From: Dehalococcoidia bacterium
GTDB lineage: Bacteria > Chloroflexota > Dehalococcoidia > GIF9 > AB-539-J10
Assembly (NCBI GenBank): GCA_030605665.1
Contig: JAUWHW010000052.1
Coordinates: forward strand, 1 to 25,446
Reading direction: 5' to 3'
Length of the DNA stretch: 25,446 nucleotides
Within the stretch, counting starts at the first letter, position 1. Each line of letters begins with the position of its first letter. Made by a program: the position numbers and the translations under genes. Under the pieces are notes generated by a model. That model ran no database searches. It was not told the DNA's origin and worked only from the letters and a program-made list of their open reading frames with translations. Below, piece by piece: positions 7,471 to 15,376 of the stretch.

Positions 7471-8403
7471 ATGAGAAGTAGTTCGCTAAATCTTGGTATT
7501 CAGTTAGCTCCTCGCCATCCTGAAGGGTTAATGCTGGATAATCCAGTAATGACAGCTTCTGGTACTTTTGGTTATGGCATAGAATACAGCGAGCTTATTG
7601 ACATACAGAAGCTAGGGGCAATTGTTTGTAAAGGCACTACTCTTATGCCAAGGGAGGGTAATCCTCAGCCACGACTGGTGGAGACAGAGGCTGGCTTGCT
7701 TAACTCTGTGGGTTTGGAAAACATTGGCGTTGATGCTGTGATCAGAGATAAAGCGCCTACATGGGCAAATTGGAGGGTTCCGGTCATTGTTAATATTGCC
7801 GGAGAAACAATTGCTGAATATGTTAGTATAGCAGATAAGCTGGAAGGCACTCCCGGGGTAAGCGGCATTGAATTGAACATTAGCTGTCCAAATATTTCGG
7901 CGGGAGGAATTGAGTTTGGAGTAACTCCAAAACTTGCTGCTGAAGTTACTTCAGCAGTTAAAGCCGTGACCAGCCTCCCGGTTATTGTCAAACTAGGTCC
8001 AAATGTAACTGATATCAAGGAAATTGCTTTAGCAGTGGAAAGAGCTGGAGCCGATGCTATATCTTTAATTAATACGGTGAAAGGAATGGCAATTGACATA
8101 AGTAAGGAGAAGCCTCGTTTAGGGAGTATTATCGGTGGGCTTTCTGGCCCTGCTATCAAGCCCATTGCGCTTTGTATGGTATATGAAGTAGCTAAAGTTA
8201 TACATATTCCAGTGATAGGCTGTGGTGGCATATATTGTGCTGCAGATGCCTTAGAATTCATTATGGCTGGGGCTAGTGCAGTACAGGTTGGCACTGCCAA
8301 TCTAACTAATCCTAAAGTATCCCTTACCGTATTGCGGGGGATAAAAGACTTTATGAAGGAAAAAGGGATTGAAAATCTAACTCATCTAGTTGGTATTATC
8401 TAG
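7471..8403 (+). CDS. pyrD: Dihydroorotate dehydrogenase, class 1B catalytic subunit
   Basis: An FMN enzyme of pyrimidine synthesis that oxidises dihydroorotate to orotate. At 310 residues it has the class 1B length. Motifs include NPVMTASGTFGYG, GAIVCKGTTLMPREGN with PRLVET, LLNSVGLENIG, the class 1 catalytic Cys in ELNISCPN, VIVKLGPNVTD, SLINTVKGM, GGLSGPAIKP and the FMN phosphate-binding GCGGIYCAADALEFIMAGASAVQ in overlapping pieces. Class 1B normally needs an Fe-S/FAD PyrK partner, and none lies in this window. It converges with the mcm operon, 36 bases away. Confidence 0.95.
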   Translation: MRSSSLNLGIQLAPRHPEGLMLDNPVMTASGTFGYGIEYSELIDIQKLGAIVCKGTTLMPREGNPQPRLVETEAGLLNSVGLENIGVDAVIRDKAPTWANWRVPVIVNIAGETIAEYVSIADKLEGTPGVSGIELNISCPNISAGGIEFGVTPKLAAEVTSAVKAVTSLPVIVKLGPNVTDIKEIALAVERAGADAISLINTVKGMAIDISKEKPRLGSIIGGLSGPAIKPIALCMVYEVAKVIHIPVIGCGGIYCAADALEFIMAGASAVQVGTANLTNPKVSLTVLRGIKDFMKEKGIENLTHLVGII

Positions 8404-8439
8404 CTAAGACGGAAAAGGAGCTCCCGCACTACATATTTT

Positions 8440-8841
8440 CTATTTAGCGGCTAATTCCTTTCTGATATAATTTATGATATCACTCGTTGGAGTGCCGGGG
8501 CCAAAAACTTCTTTTATCCCCATTTGTTTTATAGCTGGTATATCATCCTCAGATATTATGCCACCTGCGAGAACCAATGTATCTCCCTTACCCTTGTTTT
8601 TCAGTCCTTCCATAACGATTGGAAAGAGCTCTAAATATGCCCCAGATAGAATGCTCATTCCTACAACATCTACATCCTCTTGAATAGCTGTTTCAACAAT
8701 CATTTCTGGGCTCTGTCGGATCCCGGTATAAATTACCTCCATGCCAGCATCGCGCAAGGCTCTAGCTACTACATTAGCACCACGGTCATGCCCATCTAAA
8801 CCTGGTTTAGCGATTAAAACGCGAATTTTCCCTTCTTGCAT
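8440..8841 (-). CDS. mcmA2: Methylmalonyl-CoA mutase, B12-binding (C-terminal) subunit
   Basis: A 133-residue cobalamin-binding subunit that works with the separate large subunit to interconvert methylmalonyl-CoA and succinyl-CoA. The DxHxxG cobalamin motif is seen as [15 protein letters not shown], with the lower-axial His. [17 protein letters not shown] and LVLAGGII segments complete the Rossmann-like fold. The ATG follows a GAGGAG Shine-Dalgarno site. It is the last gene of the mcmA1-mce-mcmA2 operon, 18 bases after mce. Confidence 0.93.
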   Translation of the reverse strand: MQEGKIRVLIAKPGLDGHDRGANVVARALRDAGMEVIYTGIRQSPEMIVETAIQEDVDVVGMSILSGAYLELFPIVMEGLKNKGKGDTLVLAGGIISEDDIPAIKQMGIKEVFGPGTPTSDIINYIRKELAAK

Positions 8842-8859
8842 AGTTTGATCTCCTCTTTT

Positions 8860-9258
8860 TTAATCTTTTTGGCAAAGCTCAACAAGTACCCCTTTGACTG
8901 ATTTGGGATGGATAAAAGCAACCAAACCTTCCACACCACGACGTGATTTTTTGTCAATCAATTCCACACCTTTGTCAGCTAAGGAAACAAGTTCTTGTTC
9001 AATGTTATCCACTTCAAAGCAAACATGCTGCACACCCTCACCCCTTTTCTCCAGGGTGGCAGCTATTTTGGTATCGGGAAGCGGCTCTAGAAGCTCTAAT
9101 TTGGTGCCACTGGCAAAGCTAAGCATACCTACCTTCACTCCTTGATCAGCTACAATTTTAACCTCACCCAATATGGCACCGAATAAATCTTCGTAAAGTC
9201 TAGCAGTTTCATCTAAGCTCTTGACCAAAAGACCTATATGGTCAACTTTTTTAACCAT
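8860..9258 (-). CDS. mce: Methylmalonyl-CoA epimerase
   Basis: A 132-residue VOC-fold metalloenzyme that interconverts the R and S forms of methylmalonyl-CoA, giving the mutase its usable isomer. Visible are VDHIGLLVKSLDE with the first metal His, the GVQHVCFEVDNI segment with a second His, and the terminal GVLVELCQ with the metal Glu. A GAGGAGG Shine-Dalgarno site sits 7 bases before the ATG. Its place between the two mutase subunit genes supports the call over other VOC proteins. Confidence 0.94.
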   Translation of the reverse strand: MVKKVDHIGLLVKSLDETARLYEDLFGAILGEVKIVADQGVKVGMLSFASGTKLELLEPLPDTKIAATLEKRGEGVQHVCFEVDNIEQELVSLADKGVELIDKKSRRGVEGLVAFIHPKSVKGVLVELCQKD

Positions 9259-9316
9259 CTTTATTCCTCCTCATCTTTCGCTAAGTTTTTCTTAACTTAC
9301 TGCATAAGAACCTTTG

Positions 9317-10972
9317 TTAAAAGAATAAAAATCCCTTTTGAGTGCCGAAAACTTTGCGTAGCGTATCGGATATCTCTCCTACAGTGGCGTAGGCTTCTAC
9401 ACATTCAAGGAAGGCTGGCATGGTGTTCTCATTGCTCCGAGCTACATCTCCCAATCTCTTGAGGGTTTGTTCGACCTTGGCATTATCTCTCTCGCGCTTG
9501 ACTTGAGCCAATCTCTCCATTTGTTTCCTCTCCACCTCTGGATTAACCCTTAGCATATTCGTTATTTTAGGGTAGCCAGAAACGAATTTATTTACACCGA
9601 TTATTGCCTGCTGGCCCTCTTCAATCATTTTTTGGTACTTGTACGAAGCATCCTGAATTTCCCTTTGTTGGAATTCTTGCTCGATAGCAGCTACAGCACC
9701 ACCAAGGCTATCAATTTTTGTAATGTATTCGCTGGCTTCTTTTTCTATCTTGTCGGTGAGATATTCTATATAGTAAGAGCCACCAAGGGGGTCAACAACG
9801 TCGGTGATGCCGCTCTCATAAGCTATGATTTGCTGTGTCCGTACGGCAATTGTCACCGCGTCCTCGGTAGGTGTAGTATAAGCTTCATCATAGGAGTCAG
9901 TATGCAATGACTGAGTGCCCCCCAAGGTTGCTGCTAGGGCTTCCAGAGTTACTCTCACGATATTGTTAAGTGGTTGCTGAGCCGTAAGGCTAACCCCGGC
10001 GGTTTGAGTGTGGAAGCGAAGCATCCAAGAGCGTGACTCTTTAGCCCCAAATCTTTCTTTCATTATCTTTGCCCAGAGGCGCCGTGCAGCTCTGAATTTA
10101 GCTATCTCCTCAAAAAAATTAATGTGGCTATTAAAAAAGAATGAGACTCTGGGAGCGAAGGAATCTACATCAAGCCCTGCATCAATTGCCGCTTGGACAT
10201 AGGCAATACCATTAGCCAGTGTAAAGGCGACTTCCTGGACAGCAGTAGAGCCCGCTTCCCGTATGTGATAACCGCTAATACTGATGGAATTCCAGCGAGG
10301 AACATTTTTAGCGCAGTAAGCGATTATATCGGTGGTTAAGCGCATTGAAGGGCGAGGTGGGAAAATATAAGTGCCCCGGGCGATATACTCCTTAAGAATA
10401 TCATTTTGAACCGTGCCGTTTAGTTTAGCTGGTTCAACTCCTTGTTTCTTACCTACAGCTATATACATGGCAAGGATAGGAGCACAGGTGGAGTTTATAG
10501 TCATGGAGGTGCTTACTTTGTCTAAGGGGATACCCTCAAAAAGGATTTCCATATCTTTGAGAGTATCTATAGCTACACCGATGTTGCCTACCCCACCTCC
10601 AGCTAACGGATGGTCTGAATCGTAGCCTATTTGTGTGGGCAAATGAAAGGCAACAGATAAGCCGGTTTGTCCTTCCGCTAGAAGCTTTTTGTAACGTTCG
10701 TTAGTATCCTCAGCAGTACCAAAGCCGGCATATTCGCGTATTGTCCATATCCTACCTCGATACATGTTAGGTTGGACGCCACGGGTGAAGGGATATTCAC
10801 CGGGGTATCCTAATTGTGTAGCGTAGTCAAAGTTTGGTATATCCTCAGGGGTATAAACAGTATCAAGTTCTACACCTGAGGTAATTTCAAATTTATCCTG
10901 CCGTTCAGAGAAACGCTTTAGCATCGGAGCTAATTTAGTTTCACGCCATTCTTGTTTAGTTTTACTTGCCAT
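9317..10972 (-). CDS. mcmA1: Methylmalonyl-CoA mutase, large (substrate-binding) subunit
   Basis: The TIM-barrel subunit of a two-subunit methylmalonyl-CoA mutase, 551 residues from the preferred start. Family features are [19 protein letters not shown] with the active-site Tyr, [53 protein letters not shown] and [16 protein letters not shown]. The B12 domain is absent and encoded separately by mcmA2. GGAGG at 10979-10983 lies six bases from the ATG at 10972 but directly abuts the ATG at 10978, so 10972 is the better start. A related acyl-CoA mutase is possible, but the epimerase neighbour favours methylmalonyl-CoA. Likely role: propionate or odd-chain fatty acid metabolism. Confidence 0.94.
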   Translation of the reverse strand: MASKTKQEWRETKLAPMLKRFSERQDKFEITSGVELDTVYTPEDIPNFDYATQLGYPGEYPFTRGVQPNMYRGRIWTIREYAGFGTAEDTNERYKKLLAEGQTGLSVAFHLPTQIGYDSDHPLAGGGVGNIGVAIDTLKDMEILFEGIPLDKVSTSMTINSTCAPILAMYIAVGKKQGVEPAKLNGTVQNDILKEYIARGTYIFPPRPSMRLTTDIIAYCAKNVPRWNSISISGYHIREAGSTAVQEVAFTLANGIAYVQAAIDAGLDVDSFAPRVSFFFNSHINFFEEIAKFRAARRLWAKIMKERFGAKESRSWMLRFHTQTAGVSLTAQQPLNNIVRVTLEALAATLGGTQSLHTDSYDEAYTTPTEDAVTIAVRTQQIIAYESGITDVVDPLGGSYYIEYLTDKIEKEASEYITKIDSLGGAVAAIEQEFQQREIQDASYKYQKMIEEGQQAIIGVNKFVSGYPKITNMLRVNPEVERKQMERLAQVKRERDNAKVEQTLKRLGDVARSNENTMPAFLECVEAYATVGEISDTLRKVFGTQKGFLFF

Positions 10973-11008
10973 TATCATCCTCCATCTAGTGATTTATTAA
11001 CATTGTAA

Positions 11009-11037
11009 ATTATCTTAGCATAAAGCATGGAGAACAA
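11009..11037 (-). promoter_or_regulatory. Candidate promoter of the mcm operon
   Basis: On the minus strand, TTGTTC (11037-11032) and GATAAT (11014-11009) are 17 bases apart, with the mcmA1 start about 36 bases downstream. The -10 is good, the -35 only half matches. Confidence 0.4.
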
Positions 11038-11049
11038 AAGGCTGTTCAA

Positions 11050-11534
11050 TTAATCCTGAATCAAATTCTGCCCTGCAGCGAAGGCTTCTTTTAATGCTGT
11101 AGGATGTTTGGTGATAGCACCCTTTTTCTCCATTCCTGAAAAGAGCAAATCGTCAGTGTAGATTATATCTAACGTGGCAAACCAGCTCTTAACTGTGACT
11201 ATAGCTGGCTGAAATAAGTTAGGCAGCCTTGTGCTGCCTACAGAAATAAATAAACCCTTGCGTTTGCTGTGTGGATTAAGAGCTACAGGAAGTTTAAGAA
11301 CATATTTCATCACCCACAATGCCTGGCAGCGGTCAATCATTGCTTTTACTTGCGCTGTTACACCCATAAAGAAAATAGGGGAGGCAAGAATCACATAGTC
11401 TGCCTCCCTCAATTCATGGGATAACCATTGCATGTTGTCCTGCACTACACACTTACCCGCTGCAAAAGCAGAGCAATATCGCCATCTTGGCGCGGACTGC
11501 CGCTTATACCCAGTACCCTGGGCTTTGAAGCCAT
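11050..11534 (-). pseudogene. NADPH-dependent FMN reductase/flavodoxin-like protein, disrupted
   Basis: The longest open frame (bases 11445-11050, 131 residues) matches only the middle and end of the family: READYVILASPIFFMGVTAQ and MIDRCQALW. Upstream, an ATG at 11534 opens a different frame reading MASKPRVLGISGSPRQDGD, the N-terminal flavin-binding strand with its GSPR motif, which soon meets a stop near 11450. The frame joining the C-terminal part reads AGKCVVQDNMQW. About 35 residues expected between these blocks, including most of a CxxCxxC segment, are missing and the frame changes. This points to an internal deletion with a frameshift. A shorter functional product is unlikely because the flavin phosphate loop would be lost. 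Confidence 0.75.
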
Positions 11535-11557
11535 ACTATGGCACTTTAGCTTAGCGT

Positions 11558-12355
11558 TTATTTCTTATCAGGATCAACTTTGCCTGAAGCCAGACTAGCT
11601 CTACTTAAAAATGGAGTTATCATATCTAGAGGCAAGGGAAACAGTATGGTATTGGTTCTCTCGGTAGCGATGCTGGTCAGTGCTTGAAGGTAGCGAAGCT
11701 GTAATGCTGCAGGATGGGTGGAAATAATTTCGGCAGCATCAGCTAACTTCTGTGATGCCTGGTATTCACCTTCAGCATGAACCACCTTGGCTCGCCTTTC
11801 TCTCTCGGCTTCAGCCTGGGCTGCCATGGCTCGCTGCATCCCTTCGGGCAACTCTACTTCCTTAGTCTCTACCATGCTTACCTTTACCCCCCAGGGGTCT
11901 GTTCCTTCATCAACAATGCTTTGCATCTTTTCATTAAGCCGGTCTCGATGAGCTAGTAACTCATCTAATTCGGATTGCCCCACGACATTCCGTAAGGTAG
12001 TCTGCGCCAGCAAGTGGGTCGCCCTGATGTAGTCTTGTACCTTAAGAATAGCACTTGCAGCATCAACCACTCGAAAGTAGACCACGGCGTCAACTCTAAC
12101 AGTAACATTGTCTACAGTCATGCATTCTTGACTTGGAACATCCATAGTAAGTACACGGAGGTCCACCCTCTTCATACGTTCAATGAAAGGTATAAGGATA
12201 ACGAGGCCTGGCCCTCGGAGGCCAACGAATCTACCCAGGCGGAAAACAGCTCCCCTTACATATTCTTGAACCACTTTGATAGCATTTGCTAGAAGTATTA
12301 TCACTACTAAGGCGATAATAAAATAAACCATCCAGTTCATCTCCATGTTATGCAT
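11558..12355 (-). CDS. Slipin/stomatin-like SPFH membrane protein
   Basis: A 265-residue SPFH (band 7) protein anchored by one N-terminal membrane segment (about residues 9-26). Family marks are VVQEYVRGAVFRLGRFVGLRGPGL in pieces, VDLRVLTMDVPSQE, VDAVVYFRVVD, TLRNVVGQSELDELL, a coiled-coil region rich in Ala and Glu (MQRAMAAQAEAERERRAKVV) and a C-terminal LRYLQALTSIATERTNTI. Slipins form membrane oligomers paired with NfeD proteases. Its start overlaps the short nfeD by 8 bases, which is strong evidence for one operon. Confidence 0.93.
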   Translation of the reverse strand: MHNMEMNWMVYFIIALVVIILLANAIKVVQEYVRGAVFRLGRFVGLRGPGLVILIPFIERMKRVDLRVLTMDVPSQECMTVDNVTVRVDAVVYFRVVDAASAILKVQDYIRATHLLAQTTLRNVVGQSELDELLAHRDRLNEKMQSIVDEGTDPWGVKVSMVETKEVELPEGMQRAMAAQAEAERERRAKVVHAEGEYQASQKLADAAEIISTHPAALQLRYLQALTSIATERTNTILFPLPLDMITPFLSRASLASGKVDPDKK

Positions 12356-12683
12356 CCTCCTTTTCTTTGGATTTTTTTATCACCCATAATTTTAGGCCTT
12401 CTACTTTGCTTATTATCACCTCCTCATTAGCTTTTATTTTACTGCCTTCGGCTATAGCTGTCCAAAGTTCGCCCTCGGCCAGAACCGTGCCTTTAGGATT
12501 AAGGGTTGTCTGTGTTATGGCTACTTTACCTATCATATCCTCCCTGCCAGTAGCGAGTTTCCGCCTTTGACTTTTAATGATAGCGTAAATGACGAAAATA
12601 ATAAAGGCGACAGCAAAAATTATAGCTATGATAATCGGCCCCGTTATTTCCATAGGTATTATTTCTATAGGTGGTATTTCCAT
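12348..12683 (-). CDS. Short NfeD-like protein (membrane anchor plus OB domain)
   Basis: A 111-residue protein with one membrane helix (about residues 14-37, GPIIIAIIFAVAFIIFVIYA) followed by RRKLATG and an NfeD C-terminal OB-fold domain (MIGKVAITQTTLNPKGTV, GELWTAIAEG, EEVIISKVEGLKLWV). It lacks the ClpP-like protease domain. Its C-terminal 70 or so residues closely resemble the end of the adjacent long NfeD, so it probably arose by tandem duplication of that 3' end. It lies 10 bases after the long nfeD and overlaps the slipin start. Confidence 0.88.
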   Translation of the reverse strand: MEIPPIEIIPMEITGPIIIAIIFAVAFIIFVIYAIIKSQRRKLATGREDMIGKVAITQTTLNPKGTVLAEGELWTAIAEGSKIKANEEVIISKVEGLKLWVIKKSKEKEDA

Positions 12684-12693
12684 ATATAGTGAA

Positions 12694-14016
12694 CTATCCT
12701 CCTAACTCTCTAGATTTTCTTGTCACCCATAATTTCAAAGCTTCTACCTTGCTTATTATCACTTCCTCACCAGGTGCTATTTTATCACCTTCGGCTATTG
12801 CCGTCCACAGCTCACCTTCAGATAGAACTGTGCCTGTGGGGTCCAGTGGTGTTTTTGCTATAGCTATTCTCCCTATCATTCCCTCAGCGCCGGTGGCCTT
12901 GCGCCGTCTCTGACCTCGAACAATAGCACCGATGACAAAAATGCAAAAGGCACTAGTAGCCGTCGTTACCCCGGCTATCAGCCCACGATTTACCTCTACA
13001 CCTGGACTATGGCTGAATAAGATCAGCGAACCCATAACAAGCGAGATTACACCTCCAGCGGTCAATAGACCAAAGCTAGGGGTGAAATACTCGGCTATAA
13101 AAAGTCCCATAGCAAGCAAAATAAGTGCTACGCCTCCCCAATAAGCATCAAACACTCCCAAAGAGTAAAACGCCAGAAATAAGCTGATGCCACCAAATAC
13201 CCCAGGGAAAACCATCCCAGGATTGGAAATTTCAGTGATTAATCCTATAGTAGCCAGGGTAAACAGGATATAAGCCACATTGGGGTTACTGATGGTTTGC
13301 AAAAACTTTTCAATGGTATTCATTTCATTCCTGGCTATTGCATATCCTGTAGTGTTGATGGTAACTTCCTTGCCATTGGCCAAAATAACCTTCCAACCAT
13401 TGATTTGGGGAATAAGGCTTTCCAAGTTGTCAGCTCGTAGGTCAATAAGGTTGCACTTCAGCGCATCAACATCGGTGAAGGATTTGCTTTCCGTCACCGC
13501 TAATTCTGCCTCTTCCATATTGCGACCACGTTCCTCAGCAATAGTCTTCATCCACTTAGCCGAAAACTCAACTATCTTTTCCATTTGATCTTCTGGTATT
13601 TCCTGTCCTCCAGCAGCTACGGGATGGGCAGCACCAATAGTGGTGCCTGGTGTCATGGCTGCAATGTGGGCAGATAGAGTAATGAAAGTCCCTGCTGAGG
13701 CAGCCCAGGCACCTTTAGGCGAGACATAAACTACAACGGGAACATCAGCATTCATAATTTTCTGAACTATCCTTTCAGTTGAATCGAGAAGCCCTCCGGG
13801 TGTATTTAACTCAATAATACAGACAGTAGCATTCTCATCTTCAGCCTGGCTGATACCTCGATCAATGTAGTCAGCCACCACTGGAAGGATAGCGCCTTCC
13901 ACATGAAGGACTTCAATCCTTGGACTAAAAGCGCTAATTACGCCGCTTCCTAGACTCCCCACTAGTGGGATCATAAACAAAGCAACGAAGAAGATGTTAA
14001 GCCAAGTTCTGCGCAT
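12694..14016 (-). CDS. nfeD: NfeD membrane-bound serine protease (ClpP-class)
   Basis: A 440-residue full-length NfeD. An N-terminal signal or anchor segment (residues 5-27) precedes a ClpP-class protease domain: CIIELNTPGGLLDST, VVVYVSPKGAWAASAGTFI with probable nucleophile S107, and TTIGAAHPV. A basic residue near 147-154 is the likely Lys partner, by analogy with the Ser-Lys dyad of the Pyrococcus protease that cleaves stomatin. Four or so membrane helices follow (about 248-365), then the C-terminal OB domain (MIGRIAIAKTPLDPTGTV). The slipin two genes downstream is its expected partner. Confidence 0.93.
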   Translation of the reverse strand: MRRTWLNIFFVALFMIPLVGSLGSGVISAFSPRIEVLHVEGAILPVVADYIDRGISQAEDENATVCIIELNTPGGLLDSTERIVQKIMNADVPVVVYVSPKGAWAASAGTFITLSAHIAAMTPGTTIGAAHPVAAGGQEIPEDQMEKIVEFSAKWMKTIAEERGRNMEEAELAVTESKSFTDVDALKCNLIDLRADNLESLIPQINGWKVILANGKEVTINTTGYAIARNEMNTIEKFLQTISNPNVAYILFTLATIGLITEISNPGMVFPGVFGGISLFLAFYSLGVFDAYWGGVALILLAMGLFIAEYFTPSFGLLTAGGVISLVMGSLILFSHSPGVEVNRGLIAGVTTATSAFCIFVIGAIVRGQRRRKATGAEGMIGRIAIAKTPLDPTGTVLSEGELWTAIAEGDKIAPGEEVIISKVEALKLWVTRKSRELGG

Positions 14017-14036
14017 CTATCCTTAACCTCAAATTA

Positions 14037-14065
14037 ATTATAACCTAATCAACTAAAAGCAACAA
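14037..14065 (-). promoter_or_regulatory. Candidate promoter of the nfeD-slipin operon
   Basis: On the minus strand TTGTTG (14065-14060) and a perfect TATAAT (14042-14037) are 17 bases apart and 20 bases upstream of the nfeD ATG. GAGG follows at the right place for ribosome binding. Confidence 0.5.
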
Positions 14066-14073
14066 ATTTATCA

Positions 14074-14102
14074 TTGAAGGGAGACGTAGCTTAGTGTAGA
14101 AT
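14074..14102 (+). promoter_or_regulatory. Candidate promoter of the his operon
   Basis: TTGAAG (14074-14079) and TAGAAT (14097-14102) are separated by 17 bases, with the hisZ ATG at 14127. It is arranged back to back with the nfeD promoter. No leader peptide rich in His codons or attenuator was seen in the short leader. Confidence 0.45.
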
Positions 14103-14126
14103 AAAGCAACTTATTGTGGGTTAAAA

Positions 14127-15368
14127 ATGGAAAATCAAAGATGCAAAGGGATGCAAGATTTGCTTCCCAAGGATATGTTGCGTTTCCGCCATATTGAGGA
14201 TATCTTTCGAGCCTGCTGCCTCGACTGGGGTTATCAAGAGGTAAGAACGCCGACTTTAGAATACCTCCACTTGTTTACCGCCACGGGAACGCTTACCCCG
14301 AGCAGACTAGGCAAAGTATATTCCTTTCTTGATTGGGATGGTTGGAGTGGTGAAAGAGTAGTATTGCGTCCAGATGGCACCATTCCTGTAGCCAGGCTTT
14401 ATATCAACAATCTAAGCAAACATGAAATAACTAAACTTTTCTACGTGACTAATATCTTTGCCTTTGAAGAAACAGGTCGGGAAAACAGAGAGAGGTGGCA
14501 ATGTGGTGCTGAGTTTCTAGGTGGTGCCAAATTGGTAGCGGATGTAGAGATAATCTTACTACTTAAGGAGGTTGTGGGCAAACTTGACCCCAACAACGTT
14601 AGGTTACAGTTATCTCATGCTGGCTTGGTGAAAGCATTAATTAAAGAACTCAAGCTTAGCCACGGTGAGGAGGCCAAGGTAACAAGCCGTGTTTTAGATG
14701 GAGATTGGCAAGCATTGATGGAGGCAAAAACAACTAAACCTGAGTTGGATAGGTTTCTATCTCCACTTTTAAGTCTAAAGGGAAAATCAAGCGCCTTCCT
14801 TCAGAATACAAAAGCTTTATGCCAGCAAGTTTCATTGGACCTCAAGTCCAGTATGGAGGATTTCATAAACATAACTACATTGCTAGATAACCTGGGCTGT
14901 AATTACGAAATTGATATCACGGCAATACGAGGTTTTGAATACTACACTGGAGTTTGCTTCCAGTTATTGGCTGATGGGAAGAAAATAGGTGGTGGGGGAA
15001 GGTATGATGACCTTGTTCCGCTTATGGGCGGGAAAAATGCTCCTGCTTGTGGGTTTGCCCTTTATATTGACCCTATAATGGAATTGCTTCCACTGGAAAG
15101 TAAAAAGAGTAATGAATCCGGAATTCTAATTAAGGGTGAGCGGCCCACTCTAGAGGTAGCAAAAACATGCTTCACGTTGGCCCAATCGCTTCGTGAGGTG
15201 AAGCATGCAACGGAGGTTGATTTTTCTAAGCAAGAGCCAGATGACTATCGTTGGGTTATCTCAATTTCGCTAAGTGAGCCAAGCCAATTTACCATTACCG
15301 ACCGGCAGACACAGCAACGGTGGAATATAACTTCTGTGACAGAGATTCTTACTATACTAGGTGAATAG
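14127..15368 (+). CDS. hisZ: ATP phosphoribosyltransferase regulatory subunit (HisRS-like)
   Basis: A 413-residue paralogue of histidyl-tRNA synthetase that serves as regulatory subunit of HisG. The class II core is clear: CKGMQDLLPKDMLRFRHIED, motif 2 VVLRPDGTIPVAR, ITAIRGFEYYTGVCF and motif 3-like GGGGRYDDLVPLMG with ACGFALYIDPI. The C-terminal region (from about 330) is only weakly like the HisRS anticodon-binding domain. Its place 8 bases before hisG, as first gene of the his operon, favours HisZ over a real HisRS. A HisRS function cannot be fully excluded from sequence alone. Confidence 0.85.
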   Translation: MENQRCKGMQDLLPKDMLRFRHIEDIFRACCLDWGYQEVRTPTLEYLHLFTATGTLTPSRLGKVYSFLDWDGWSGERVVLRPDGTIPVARLYINNLSKHEITKLFYVTNIFAFEETGRENRERWQCGAEFLGGAKLVADVEIILLLKEVVGKLDPNNVRLQLSHAGLVKALIKELKLSHGEEAKVTSRVLDGDWQALMEAKTTKPELDRFLSPLLSLKGKSSAFLQNTKALCQQVSLDLKSSMEDFINITTLLDNLGCNYEIDITAIRGFEYYTGVCFQLLADGKKIGGGGRYDDLVPLMGGKNAPACGFALYIDPIMELLPLESKKSNESGILIKGERPTLEVAKTCFTLAQSLREVKHATEVDFSKQEPDDYRWVISISLSEPSQFTITDRQTQQRWNITSVTEILTILGE

Positions 15369-15376
15369 GATTACCT

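Noticed and set aside
7665..8300. Long open frame on the minus strand opposite pyrD
   Set aside because: It is a shadow of the strongly conserved pyrD frame, with no recognisable domain and low-complexity Ser/Thr/Pro/Ile composition.
12671..12913. Similar plus-strand ORFs at 12367 and 12671
   Set aside because: They are antisense shadows of the duplicated NfeD OB domains, which explains their similarity.
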